A stretch of 32,369 bases of DNA from Haplomitrium mnioides (Eukaryota > Marchantiophyta > Haplomitriopsida > Calobryales). Positions 11,226 through 21,975 of this stretch are shown here, piece by piece. A program made the position numbers and the translations under genes. The stretch is from positions 1 to 32,369 of the forward strand of contig JBNGIS010033843.1 of NCBI GenBank assembly GCA_049999725.1. The letters are read 5' to 3'. Under the pieces are notes generated by a model that had not been told where the DNA came from, ran no database searches, and was given only the letters and a program-made list of their open reading frames with translations. The first letter of the stretch is position 1. The number at the start of each line of letters is the position of its first letter.

Positions 11226-11780
11226 GGATCCCCGTTAAGTGGGCTCCCCACGTAAGGAGGCTGATCAGAACCCACTAAACTGAGGCACCCCACTTCAGGA
11301 GGCTGAACCCTGTTAAGCTTTGCGAGACCCACCAAGTTTACGCGGACACCCGGGGACTGCCACGTGTCCCCAAATACCGTGAAGTGCGCTAGGGCTGCCA
11401 CGTTTCCGCAACGCCCCACGGAGTTCTTCAGATCCGAAACTCTGATGAATCGCTACTCGCCCTTCCCGCTTAGCCTCGCAGTTGCCTTAAAGAATCCTCC
11501 ATGTCGCTGAAATAGTGACAAGTCACCTCTTTGTCAGTCGCTGCTTCGCTTATCCCTATTATGTCCTCTTCGGACCCGTGCGACCCCGCTGAGCGGATCG
11601 CTGTTAAGTAGGTACCCCACGTAGGGAGGCTGATCGGAACCCACTTAACTAGGGATCCCCATGTAGGGAGGCTGGACCTCGTCGAACTCTTCGGACCTCT
11701 AGGAGCTGCCACATCACTTGTTGGATCCCGTGAAGCACGTTGGGCCTGCCCCGTCATCCGCAGCGCCCCACGGACTCCTC
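11226..11780 (+). repeat. Direct repeat of about 200 bp (11226-11429, 11595-11780)
   Basis: Both copies start GGATC, then GTTAAGT, a CCCCACGTA block, GGAGGCTGATC and GAACCCACT, and both end with a GCCCCACGGA block before CTTC/CTCC. Within each copy an AGGAGGCTG motif occurs twice, so the unit is itself internally repeated. The 165 bp between copies are unrelated. Confidence 0.82.
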
Positions 11781-12387
11781 GGAACTCCTCTCCTTTGGGT
11801 TGATTCCTCGCATCGATCCACCTCCTCTTGTCTGATTGCATCCGTTGGCTTCTGATTATAAAGCGCCTCCTTCCCTTCTCTCTTGGGCAACCCATCGCGG
11901 GGCCTCATCTTCCTTGAGTTCATCCGACTACCTCCTCTTTACATGTCTTCGCCTGCTGCATGTTCCTTTGTTCGTCATTCGTTGTCGCTAGGTAAGTTCT
12001 CGTAGTGCTGCGACCTCCGATCCAGTCGCGTGATGGTCATATACACGCCTCTGACTGTCCTCCCCCTCGCCTTCACCTCCCGTAACTCTTCTTGTGACTT
12101 CCTCCTCATGTGATTCCTCTTTGAGTGATGTTGGCTCCCTTCTCCATGACTTCCTCCACGCTGGTGGCTAGCTCCTTTGACCTCTGCCCTCCTCTCCTTG
12201 AATCCTTCTGCTCCATTCTGATGATCTCCCTCTCACCTCTCCTTGATTCCCTCTTGCTCCCCCTTGTCAACCCTGCCTCTGTCCCAAATTGCTGCAAGCT
12301 CCTTTGATCCTCCTGCTAGCCTTCTTATCTGACTCCTCTGGATTTCAAAAGGCTCCCTCTTGCATTGCAGTATTCATGATATTCGCT

Positions 12388-12439
12388 GGGGAAAGCAAAA
12401 AAGAAAGGAAGAGAAGGGAGAGGAGGGAGAGGAGAAAGG
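12388..12439 (+). other. Polypurine tract
   Basis: A 52-base stretch of G and A with one C; the last 44 bases are unbroken purine. It lies 138 bases before the right end of the GC-rich insertion. Such a tract could prime plus-strand synthesis in an LTR element, which would place an LTR in the final 138 bases, but no matching LTR starts the insertion. Confidence 0.5.
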
Positions 12440-12577
12440 TGCAAGATTGGCATAACAACTATAAACAATAAAATACAAAGGGATACAATTGACTAATGCA
12501 AACTGAAAGACTTAACAAGGCTAGAAGTTCAGTAATCACACAAAAAAAGAAAAAACTCAGACACACCCGACCGACGA

Positions 12578-12768
12578 TTAGTGCTAATCCTACATGATTA
12601 GCACATTACCTTACTCACCTATTACATTATACATTGCATTATTATTCATATTGATACATTGAGGAAAGAGAAGAGAAGGAGAGGAAGAGTTTCATGATTC
12701 ACATCATATACTTGTTGATCTTATGTTTTCACATTCTTCCATTAGTTGCATGAGCCTCACATTCAACA
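12578..12768 (+). repeat. copia-1 5' LTR, right part
   Basis: The LTR resumes at TTAGTGCTAATCC after the insertion and ends ATTCAACA, matching 20718-20908. It contains the purine-rich GAGGAAAGAGAAGAGAAGG block seen in the 3' LTR. Confidence 0.9.
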
Positions 12769-15655
12769 CGTTATCAACACGACCCTAGCTCAATTATAAA
12801 TTTTTTTTTTTTTGAAATAACCTTCAATGTACTTCCCATGAGCTGCACATAGATTTTTCTTTCAAAATCTATATAGAAATCTCATTTTTCTTCCTCAAAT
12901 ACTTTAATCTATTCAAATCTTAAATTTTCTTCATATGATTATCTTATATAATATAATAATATATTTTATTGTTTATTCAAGCTCATATACAGCGATCAAG
13001 ATGAAGCGTTCACAATTTTGAAGATTTTCAGAAGAAGATCTCTATTGTTTTACAAATTTCTACATTTGAATTAATGCACTTGTCAATTCGCTAGGGGATT
13101 GCAAGCAAATCTATGAAGAAATTTTTGAGAAATTCATCCAGAATCAGATGAACAAATCGGATTTTTACATTGGACTTTGCATTAGATTGATTGATTTCAG
13201 TTTTAGCAAGTGCTACATTCTTTTTCAACAGAAAATACATCACTAGAATTGCATTCGTCGACATATATGAGAAGATTTGGCAATTTGATGATTCTTGCTG
13301 TTGCAAATTTGAACCTGCATCGAATTTGAGTGTGAAGCAGCTCGTACATCTCTTTATATGAGAAGATTGCTCAAATCAACAAGAGTTTCTTGCGAATCAG
13401 GTTGAATGTTGAAGCGCATTGATAACTGATGAGAGATTGATCAAATTTGATGAAGAACTCATCAAATCTCACAGAATTGATCAAGCTATGAAGAAATGTT
13501 CAATGAAAGAGCTTGAAGGTCGAAAAGGCAAGAAATCACAATTTTGGCACCTCTTGAAGCGTTAAGCTGAAAGTTTGAAAAGATTTCAAGTAGATTTTTT
13601 TGAAAGTTCGACATATGAGCTATTGAATTGGTGATACATCATCTTTTCAGAAAAAGTTTGACAATGGGACATGTCCGAGTATTCTGAAAGTTCAACAACT
13701 TGGTATTTCATATCTGTACGGAAACAACATGATGTTATTGTTTTGGCTAACTTTTTTCAAGTGCTTTGAAAGTTCAAAACTTTTGCTTGGTGAAGTTGGA
13801 AAGTTTGAAAGGGCTTGTATTTGTGCACATTGGCAATATATCCCTATTTTGGATGAAATATTTATATTTTATTAAAAGCTCGAATTAAATTCGGAGTGAA
13901 AGCCGAAAGTTTGAAGAAAAGAAGGAAAACTCAATAGCGAAATAGAGATAGATCAACTTTTTGGTAAAAATCACAAAATATTGAAAGTTCAAAATTGCTA
14001 CTTTGGTATTTCTTGAAAGTTTGAAAGAAGAGGAACTTGCAATATTCAAACAATGATAAGTAACTATTTTGGTAATTTACGAAGAAAAACAAGAGAAATT
14101 TGTATAAAACTATTCTAAGCTTGGAGGGGAAGCTGCCCCTAATGTTTTTGACCTATCACTAAGCACCATGTGTCATCTACCTATACTACGAGAGGTTCAA
14201 CCCCACTCCTAGATGCAAGGGGTGAGGTAGCTATTATTGAAGGTAACCTTGAGTGTGAGACATATATACATCAGCCAGCTTTTGAGACTTCACTTATGGG
14301 ACTAAGTGAAGGTCCTAGGTGACACGACAGGTGGTTTGGATACGATACCTGTTTACCAAAGCTTGAGATTCATCCACAAAGCTATTAAGTCACTCGGACC
14401 TACGAGATCTTTGCCGAACGAGCGCTAAGTCTCTACCAAAGCACGAAATTACTCCCGAACTTGTTTTGAGTACCAAACCTAATTTTCTCTTCAGCGCAAG
14501 TACAACAATTTTCAGTTGAGCAGTTTGTGTATTTTACGCAACCATTTCAAAATCTAAAGACACATATTTGATCGCCTACCCCAAGCAATTCTTTCAAGAC
14601 TAGTTTTGGTGCATATGGTTGAGACATTTAAATGAACAGAGTGCTAGAGATTCTGCCTTTTGCAAGTTACTCTATATAACAATATTGTTATGAGATCAAA
14701 GTGATTTTTTACAAGAGATAGTGATCAATATTCATTCATTAATGCTAGACTGTTGGAGAAACATCCAGATACACATCATCTTTGAAGTGTGTCTACTTTT
14801 TTCAGTCATTCTAGTTGTGTTCAGACCCACAATCATGATGCCAAGACACCTGGTTTGATCAAGTTGGAGACTTACATATCTCCCCAACAAATTTCCTAAA
14901 TTGTCCTACCTATTGGTGTCACATTTGGGCATAATTTCATATATGATCACCCAATTTTCACATTTTGATACACCCATACTCTGTTTTTCAATTCACAGAA
15001 ATTGCATATTGGAAAATTTGACAGAATCTGATATAAATACTTTTCAATTAACTCTGAACTTACAACTAAATTGTAAGCACAACTAAATCTATAAGTGTAA
15101 AAATATTAGCTATTGCTACACCTATACTTCAGAGTTTAATTTCTGCAGAGTACCATTTACTGTTATACCTATAAGAGGAAACTGACGAGTTGTCTCAACA
15201 ATCTATTGAGATTTTGAGAAGGCCTCTAGGCCACAACTACTTCATAGTGTTCCCTCACCATTATAGGGTACTTTCACACAATATATTCAGAAGTTTTGAA
15301 CAATATCTATCTTCTAAAAGTGATTCAAGAATTTAGAGGATCAGTTTGCACATTAAGGAAACTACATCAACTTCTGCAGACTGTATCTAGAAGTTGAGAC
15401 TACATCAACATCTAGAATATTGTGAAGATATACAAAAGGCATGTTGTTGATATTCCCACCTGTTTTCTGCAAGATCAGAAGATCAACCCCTTGCTTGCAA
15501 CAAGAAGAATATGGACTATACTTCACATATAACTTATGTTATACAAACTTGTTTTATCTATTGTTTCTAGAGTTGCAAAGAGTTTAACATTTTGGGTTTT
15601 TTGCATTTTGATAAATCTGTCATTTATCTTTCAACCCTCAAAACTCTTTCTTCAT
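12769..15655 (+). other. copia-1 untranslated leader
   Basis: About 2.9 kb lies between the 5' LTR and gag with no recognisable coding sequence, long for a copia leader. The bases straight after the LTR (CGTTATCAACACGA) sit where a primer binding site should be and resemble a sequence I recall beside other plant copia LTRs; I could not match them to a tRNA 3' end. A GAAAGTTYGAA motif recurs eight times at 13569-14030. The leader may contain an unrecognised older insertion. Confidence 0.6.
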
Positions 15656-16587
15656 TCTAAAATTGGAAAAATTAAGCTTTAAATAGTTGACCATTGAAGG
15701 AGACATCTATCTCTTTTGGTCATTGGATGCAACAGACCATCTGGTTTCTAAGGGATTGGAGACCACAATTCTTACAAATGAGGGCATAAACTCACAACAG
15801 AAAGCCTACACCTTGGTCTTCCCGAGGCATCATCTTTCTGATTCTCTCAAAATTCAATACCTGAATGAGAGTAATCCCAGAATTCTCTGGGATAACTTGA
15901 AAGAAAGATTTGACCACAAAAAAAAAATTCATCTGCCTAAAGCAAGGCATGATTGGGTCAATCTAAAAGTTCAAGATTTTTTTTCCATATCTAAATATAA
16001 TAGTGAGGTGTTTAGAATAACATCTCAGCTAACATTATATGGACATCCAGTTTCCCAAGAGGAACAAAATGAGAAAACACTATCCACATTTCATACAATC
16101 AACATGATTCTGTCTGCACAGTACAGAAACATGAATTGCTCTACTTTTCTAAACTTATAGCCTATTTACTATTAGTAGAGAAACATCAACATTTGCTGAT
16201 GAAGAATTCAAAAGTAAGACCCTCAGGTACCCTAACTCAAAATCATGCACCTGAAGTTCATTATTCCAAGCCTACAAATAACATAGGCATGTCTAGAACA
16301 AGGGTGACATTTGGTTCCTTCGGACATAATTCTCAAAGGGGTAAAGCTCCTATGAATGGCAAGAATCAACAATCAAGGAGAGAGGAAGGGGCAGAGGCAA
16401 CTCTACACATTTTTATCAAAGAGGAAGAAGAGGAGGCAGGAATTCATATAATTATAGAAACCAGCCATCCTCTAGTAACACAAGAGGACCGATTGTTTGT
16501 AGTAGATGTAGGACCATGGGGCATACTAATAAAGTTTGTAGAATCCAAGCTCATCTGGTTGCACTTTATGCCAAAGACAAAAACTAG
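15656..16587 (+). pseudogene. gag: copia-1 gag (UBN2 family), broken
   Basis: The UBN2-type gag polypeptide packages element RNA in the cytoplasm. The first part (frame of 15687-16160) shows family hallmarks: WSLDATDHLVSKGL, then LKERFDHKK with LPKARHDW, and FRITSQLTLYG. A TAG at about 15684 interrupts the N-terminus, so 15687 is not a true start. A frameshift near 16140 moves the reading into LLLVEKH, and a second near 16370 leads to an Arg/Gly-rich stretch. A complete CX2CX4HX4C zinc knuckle (CSRCRTMGHTNKVC) lies at 16498-16539. The frame ends at TAG 16585-16587 but the same frame continues into protease, so this stop is probably a mutation. Not functional. Confidence 0.9.
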
Positions 16588-16962
16588 AAAGCTACAACAG
16601 ATAATCACGGGGTCTTTATGGAACAGATCGACACCCTTAGCGATTATATCGATAAGGAAGAGGATCTGAATATACCAGAGACAAATATGATTCAGTGTAC
16701 AATTTCTACACTTCCTCTTGATGACATTCATACCTATATAATAAACAATGGCAGTACTCATACTATTTTAAAATGTAGGTCTTATTTTACCAAGTTGACG
16801 TCCTCACACCAAAAGGTGACTACTATAATGGGCAACAATCAGATTGAAGAAGGCAAAGGACCAGCCACTATCGGATTGCCACAAGGAAATGTCATATATA
16901 TCATATCAACGATATATGCTCCAAGTGCAGCAAGAAGCCTAATTATTTTTTGTGATATATGA
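16588..16962 (+). pseudogene. pro: copia-1 aspartic protease region, catalytic Asp lost
   Basis: This is the retropepsin region that would cut the polyprotein. The active-site motif, normally DSG followed by THTIL, reads NNGSTHTIL at 16744-16767: Asp to Asn (AAC) and Ser to Asn (AAT), each explained by one G-to-A change. The region is in frame with the zinc knuckle and ends at a TGA near 16960. The family is clear from the THTIL context and position. Without the Asp it could not be active. Confidence 0.8.
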
Positions 16963-17007
16963 GACAATAGTTATCACATACATACAAGCACTTGTAGAAA
17001 TCAAGAA

Positions 17008-17850
17008 GTGTTGTATTTATTGAAGCACACTCTTGAAGGATCTGAAATAAAAGAAACAATTTTTGCGTACCCTCTTGGTTTTTATATCAAGCAAATACAA
17101 ACCTATCGTACTCATGCAAAAGCAATCGATCATACTACTTTATGGCATAACCGTTTAAGACATCCGGGCACTACAATGTTTCATAACATTCAGAAAGTGA
17201 CCCAATCCATTCCTCAAAGCATAAAGCCATCTATGATCAAAAGACCATGCATCTATTGTTCTCATGGAAAATTGGCCTTACGTCTAGTGATTTCCAAGAC
17301 AATTATGGAATTCCAAAATTCTTTGAGAGAGTATATGCAAATGTTTGTGGTCCTATCAAACCACCTAGTGGACCCTTTTGGTACTTGTTGGTGATCATCT
17401 ACGCTTCTACAAAATGGTCACAAGTGTCATTAGTCTCAATATGTAATCTAGTTTTCTCGAGATATTGGCATGAATTCTTAAACTGAAAGCTCAATTTCCA
17501 TAAAGTTCAATAAAAGTCCTACAAGTTGACAATGCAGAAGAGTTTACATCCAAAAATTTTGATGAATTTTGCATGACTATGGGTATAGATACCTAATACT
17601 CTGTGGCACATGTCTATTTTCAAATAGTCAAAAGAGTTATACGCAACATTCAAATGATTGCTAGGTCTATATTAATGCAAACCAATTTACCGGTTTCTAC
17701 ATAGGGCTATGCAGTACTACATGTTGCATCATTATTAAAATATCAACCATTAGCATTTAATTCATTATCACCTCACCAACTTGCATATGGTAATATACCA
17801 GATTTATTCCATCTACAAGTTTTTGATTGTTAAGTCTTAGTTCCAATTAT
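17008..17850 (+). pseudogene. int: copia-1 integrase, broken
   Basis: The integrase inserts element cDNA into host DNA. The GAG-pre-integrase zinc region is visible (LWHNRLRHPG at about 17140, PCIYCSHGKLA at about 17247). The core follows in another frame after a shift near 17275: VCGPIKPPSGPFWYLLVII and TKWSQVSLVS. Of the three catalytic acids, the first is changed (ANVCGP, with AAT at 17340-17342 where copia-2 has an Asp), the second is kept (VDNAEEF, about 17527), and the third is lost in a local change of FQNG..ER to FQIVKR near 17622. Several further stops are present. It is dead. Confidence 0.88.
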
Positions 17851-18616
17851 GGGACCAAAAAAGACTAAGATGGGACCTCACAGACAAAAAGGCATCTATG
17901 TGAGATATGAATCACTTTCTATTATACATTATCTGGAACTATCCACAACTGATGTGTTTCAAGCCAGACTAACATATTACCATTTCTTCAAGGACATATT
18001 TCCATCTCTTTTTAAAGATAAAAATTCTTCATTATCGAAAAAACTCCAATATGAGAATATATCCACTATATGGATAGATCAAAGAACAAGGCAAGGTGAG
18101 GATGAGGTCAAGAGACTTCTTCACTTGGCTAAAACAGTCGAACAATTGCCAACTTCTTTTAATGAAATTGCAAAGATAACAAGGTCACATATTCTTGCAG
18201 TGAATATTCTTGCAAGAATTCAAAATGTTTCAAAACCAGTAGTTGACCAAGTACCAAGACAAAAGAGAGGATGCCCTCTTAGCTCAAAAGACTCTCAACT
18301 TTGGCAACAAGTTTTGACTAAGAGAACTACATTCTCAACTGATGTCATGAAAGCATCATCCTCTACACCTTTACTATCTCAGCCAAATATTTCCCTATTG
18401 GAATACCTTGATAATCAAGAGATTTCAATCCACTATATGGATATAGGGGCTATATGGCAAAGAGAGAGTGTAGATGTTGATGATCATTTCACATTCTTAG
18501 TTTCATAGACTATATCTAATACACCACCTGATCCCAGATCTGTCAAAGAAGCTATAGATAGTTATAATCGGATAGAGTAGAAAAAGGCAATGGATTCAAA
18601 ACTTGATTCCATGATA
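17849..18616 (+). pseudogene. copia-1 integrase C-terminus and linker
   Basis: A 219-codon open segment starts with the MGPHRQKGIYVRYES integrase C-terminal motif (GPHR-GIYVGY in relatives). It continues through the poorly conserved linker before RT (DEVKRLLHLAKTVEQLP, then RSHILAVN). After a TAG at 18506 it reaches PPDPRSVKEA, the motif just before RT. It ends at a TAG (18617-18619) which copia-2 carries at the same place. Confidence 0.85.
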
Positions 18617-19480
18617 TAGAGGAAGGTATTTGGACCTTTAGTCCTTGTTCCCTTTGATGCCAAATTAATCGGGTATAGGTGGATCTTTGTGAAGAAGCAA
18701 AATGAAAAAGGCAAAATTTTTAATATAAGACACGTCTTGTAGCCAAAGGCTATACACGAATACCTAGGAGAGACTTCGATCTCACATACACCCCAATTAT
18801 GGATGTTATCACATACCGGTTCCTAGTAGGCTTTTCCCTAGGACATGAGCTCATTACACATCAGATGGATGTTGTGACACCATACCTATACGGGCTTTTA
18901 GATACCTAGATCTATATGAAAGCTCCTCCAAAGCTTCTTGCAAGAAATATCTATCATATTTATGAGGAGAATGCCATTAAGCATAAACCATCTAGCGACC
19001 CATCAACCATCATTACACCTAGTGGTGGTAATACTGGGTTAGGACCTATATAGTTCATGAGATGCAGTCTAGGGAGAAAAGACCTATTGTCCCCCTATGC
19101 ATCAATCCATGCCTCTGGTCAAGGATGGATATGCAATCTAGATCATTCGATCTATTTATGGACTAAGCAGAGTGGTCAAATATGGTATCATAGATTTCAT
19201 GAGGAGATGATAGCCATAGGTTTTCACTTGATGACATTGCACCAAGTTTATTCATCAAGAATGTTGACAAAGAATTTATAATTGTCGTATTATATATTGA
19301 TGATATAAACCTTTTTGGTCACCAATCTTTACTTGAGAAAACTCTTTCTATACTTAAGAAATTTTTTAATATGAAGGATATTGGTAAGACCAAGTATTGT
19401 TTAGGATTACAATTTCAGTATCTCAAAGTACTTATATTAAGAAAATCCTTAAACAATTTAATATGGATAAATCTCATCTA
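18617..19480 (+). pseudogene. RT: copia-1 reverse transcriptase, broken
   Basis: The RT copies element RNA into cDNA. Readable pieces are GYRWIFVKK, then GYTRIPRRDFDLTYTPIMD, then DVVTPYLYG (motif with the first catalytic Asp), and a YIDD box at 19293-19304 in place of the more usual YVDD. Frameshifts near 18720, 19060 and 19170, several stops and a small deletion near 19410 separate them. A TAG at 19139-19141, before SIYGL, is also present in copia-2. Confidence 0.88.
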
Positions 19481-20268
19481 GTTACATCACCTATGGAGAT
19501 AAGATCACTAGATAGAGACAAAGATATTTTTCGAAAACAGAAAGACATAGAGCCAATCCTTGGATCTAAGATACCATATCTCTCCGCTATAGGAGCTCTT
19601 ATGTATCTTGCTAATCAAACATGCCCTGATATTTCCTTTGCCATGAACTTGCTTGCAAGACATAGTTCACAACCTACTATAAGGCATTGGAATGGTATCA
19701 AATGTATTTTCAGATACTTACAAGACACAATTGACATGGGACTATTTCTCCCAAATAATACTAATCAAATTCTTACCGGCTATGCAGATGTGGGATACCT
19801 TTCAGGTCTTAATGATGTTAAGTCCCAAACCGATTATGTATTCTTATATAGCTCTACAGCTATATCATGGAAAAGTACAAAGCAAACTTTGACTTGTACA
19901 TCCTCAAACCATGTGGAGATTATTGCTCTGTATGAAGCTAGTAGGGAGGGCTTATACCTACAAAAGATGCTTGATCATGTTTATTTACATTGTGGTTTAC
20001 CTTGTATGTTTGACCCTATTGTTATTTTTGAAGATAACTTGGCATGTGTATAGCAGTTCTCAAAGGGCTTTATTAAAGGAGACCGCATAAAACACATAGC
20101 ACAAAGTTTTTCTTCACCCATGAGCAGCATGATGACACTATTTCTATGCACGATATTTCTAGTAAAGAGAACATTGCCGACATATTTAGTAAGGCTTTAC
20201 CTCCGGATTTGCATCAGCATTTTTGTCACTCACTTGGTTTACAGAGATTATCGACATTATTATCATGA
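19440..20268 (+). pseudogene. RNH: copia-1 RT end and RNase H
   Basis: The RT C-terminal region (IPYLSAIGALMYLANQTCPD, about 19570) and RNase H (YADVGYLSG, ISWKSTKQTLTCTSSNH, ALYEASRE) are open for 218 codons from 19397. RNase H removes RNA from the RNA/DNA hybrid. A TAG at 20051 and a frameshift near 20100 break the tail, which reads KENIADIFSKALPPDLH and ends at TGA 20266-20268. This is the best preserved part of copia-1. Confidence 0.9.
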
Positions 20269-20633
20269 CTTCATTGACTATTCTTTCATTATCTGGTTGA
20301 CGTCAATATTTTATCTCTGATATATCTTCATATTCTACTCTTTCATGACGTTTTTCCAAGCTTCATATGATTATTATTTTCTAATTATCTATTGGGTCTA
20401 TGGCCGCCTTTCTCATTATTTCTTCTCTCTATTTGGTCACTATATGACTTATGTATCCATTTATAAATGGCGGCTATACTCTTCCCCTTATAGAAGTATG
20501 AGAGGGTTTTAATGAGGCAACACCTCTATACTTTATATGGATTTATTTTGGAGTATTGGTGGTATTTCATCATAGGTTTCATATCTATCTTAGGTGTGGT
20601 TACAACATTCCCCATGTTATAACCAAGATCAAG
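20269..20633 (+). other. copia-1 3' untranslated region
   Basis: AT-rich non-coding DNA between pol and the 3' LTR. It includes a GAGGGTTTTAATGAGGCAACA block that copia-2 shares (about 28353). It ends AACCAAGATCAAG, a mutated polypurine tract; copia-2 has AACCAAGGGAGAG. Confidence 0.75.
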
Positions 20634-20908
20634 TATTATACTACATTTAGTAAGATGATTAGACTAATATAGGACTAGTCCTTAACCTATTATTAGACTA
20701 TATGATTAGGATTAAGGTTAGTACTAATCCTATATGATTAGCACATTACCTTACTCACCTATTACATTGTACATTGTATTGTTATTCATATTGATACATT
20801 GAGGAAAGAGAGGAGAGGGAGAGGAAGAGTTTCATGATTCACATCATATACTTGTTGATCTTATGTATTCACATTCTTCCATTACTTGCATGAGCTTCAC
20901 ATTCAACA
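20634..20908 (+). repeat. copia-1 3' LTR
   Basis: A 275-bp LTR starting TATTATACTACATTTAG and ending ATTCAACA. Its intact TTAGTACTAATCC centre shows what the 5' LTR looked like before it was split. It is followed by ACATG, the right target-site copy. Confidence 0.93.
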
Positions 20909-20989
20909 ACATGAAAGTATATATATATAAATTTTAAATGTGAATGCTTTTTTATATTTCATGAAGATACTCTAAATAAGGAAGGGATT

Positions 20990-21420
20990 ATATGCTCAAG
21001 GAATAGGCAAAACACATTATGAGAGAGCATGGATCAATCTAAGAAAGTATGAAATCATGCACAACTCACAGCAAAGTGTTCTCTATTATAGAATTGGTAT
21101 GACAAATCTAGTGTATAGGACCAACATGGAGATAAAATTCTATGTGCAAGGTACACTAAGAGAAATTTTTGGAATAAAGTTGTGAACACAACAATCTACT
21201 TCAAAAATTGGTGCACAAAAGGTGTGAGCAATATGAAACCAAAGGAAGTATAGTTGGGTAAAGAGGCAAGATGTTTTACAACTCAGATTTTTTTGGTTGT
21301 ATGCATTAGTACCTCAAGAACTAAGAGGGAAGTTGCATTCAAAAGTCAAGTGTGTTAGGCTTGTTGTTGCGCAATGGTGTGTTGAGAGAAGATGGTGGTA
21401 AGCTCTAATCATTGATTAAG
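20990..21420 (+). pseudogene. int: Remnant of a different copia integrase
   Basis: Decayed pieces match the C-terminal half of a copia integrase of another lineage. They are NKVVNTTIYFKN (about 21174), then an SNMKPKEV motif followed by TAG where relatives have Trp, then after frameshifts VPQELRGKLHSK (about 21309). An ERxNRT-like region may lie upstream near 21060-21120 but is too worn to use. No LTRs could be tied to it. It is older than copia-1, judging by decay. Confidence 0.6.
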
Positions 21421-21509
21421 GCAAGCTCCTTATGCAAGTTGTAGGAGTGTTGCCGACAACAAGATGGTGATGACATTCCAAGAAATGTGCTTCAAATCTC
21501 ACCGAAGTG

Positions 21510-21975
21510 ACCTATGGGCAATCTTTGAAAACAAGAAACAGTGATGTTGAGCAATGATGGGGATCTAAGCCAGCCTCATAAAAAGAGGTTGTCTCAACTT
21601 AGCAATAGTTTTCTTGGCATTCTAAGGAGGTTTATTTGAAGAGAGAGAAGTAGTATAGCTTTAGCAGTATATGGAGATTTCTGGAGGGTAATGTGCGGTT
21701 CATTGATGAGAATTGGACAAAAGAAGAGATGGGATTTCAATTACCTATGGGCAATCTTTGAAAACAAGAAACAATGATGTTGAGCAATGATGGGGATCTA
21801 AGCCAGCCTCACAAAAAGAGGTTGTCTCAACTTAGCAATAGTTTTCTTGGCATTCTAAGGAGGTTTATTTGAAGAGAGAGAAGTAGTATAGCTTTAGCAA
21901 TATATGGAGATTTCTGGAGGGTAATGTGCGGTTCATTGATGAGAATTGGACAAAAGAAGAGATGGGATTTCAATT
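21510..21975 (+). repeat. 233-bp tandem duplication
   Basis: Copies lie at 21510-21742 and 21743-21975, both running from ACCTATGGGC to TTCAATT. By hand comparison they differ at only three positions (G/A, T/C, G/A), all transitions, so the duplication is much younger than the surrounding relics. No coding meaning is seen. Confidence 0.93.

Larger units (their letters stand above)
8241..12577. mobile_element. 4.3-kb GC-rich insertion in the 5' LTR
   Basis: The insertion is defined by comparing the split 5' LTR with the intact 3' LTR. The hexamer TTAGTG lies on both sides (8235-8240 and 12578-12583), as expected for a target-site duplication. Composition shifts sharply to GC-rich between about 9000 and 12350. 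The core is made of several tandem repeat families and no protein domain is recognisable on either strand. It has no obvious terminal repeats. The start (TG)TCAGCCCC suits an LTR-type end, but no partner LTR is seen near the right end. A 4-6-bp duplication fits a non-autonomous LTR-type element (LARD-like), but the class is not proven. Long ORFs inside (such as 9817-10482) follow from GC-rich repeats and overlap on both strands. Confidence 0.8.
8151..20908 (+). mobile_element. Ty1/copia element copia-1, complete but dead
   Basis: This is a full-length copia-type LTR retrotransposon. Its 5' LTR (8151-8240 plus 12584-12768) and 3' LTR (20634-20908) are both 275 bp once the insertion is removed and differ at about 19 positions (hand count), mostly transitions. 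Flanking pentamers are ACATC (8146-8150) and ACATG (20909-20913), a target-site duplication with one change. Domain order is gag, protease, integrase, RT, RNase H, the copia order. Every domain carries frameshifts or stops, so it is inactive. Its close relative copia-2 lies at 25050-28759. Confidence 0.92.

Noticed and set aside
8241-12577. Helitron as the class of the GC-rich insertion
   Set aside because: It starts TC at one reading, but there is no CTRR end with hairpin, no A/T insertion site, and flanking TTAGTG copies argue for a target-site duplication.
12769-12785. Standard tRNA-Met primer binding site after the 5' LTR
   Set aside because: CGTTATCAACACGA does not match the usual TGGTATCAGAGC; a non-standard primer site remains possible but I cannot support a tRNA match.
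20922-20934. Short TA microsatellite
   Set aside because: Ordinary in AT-rich plant DNA.
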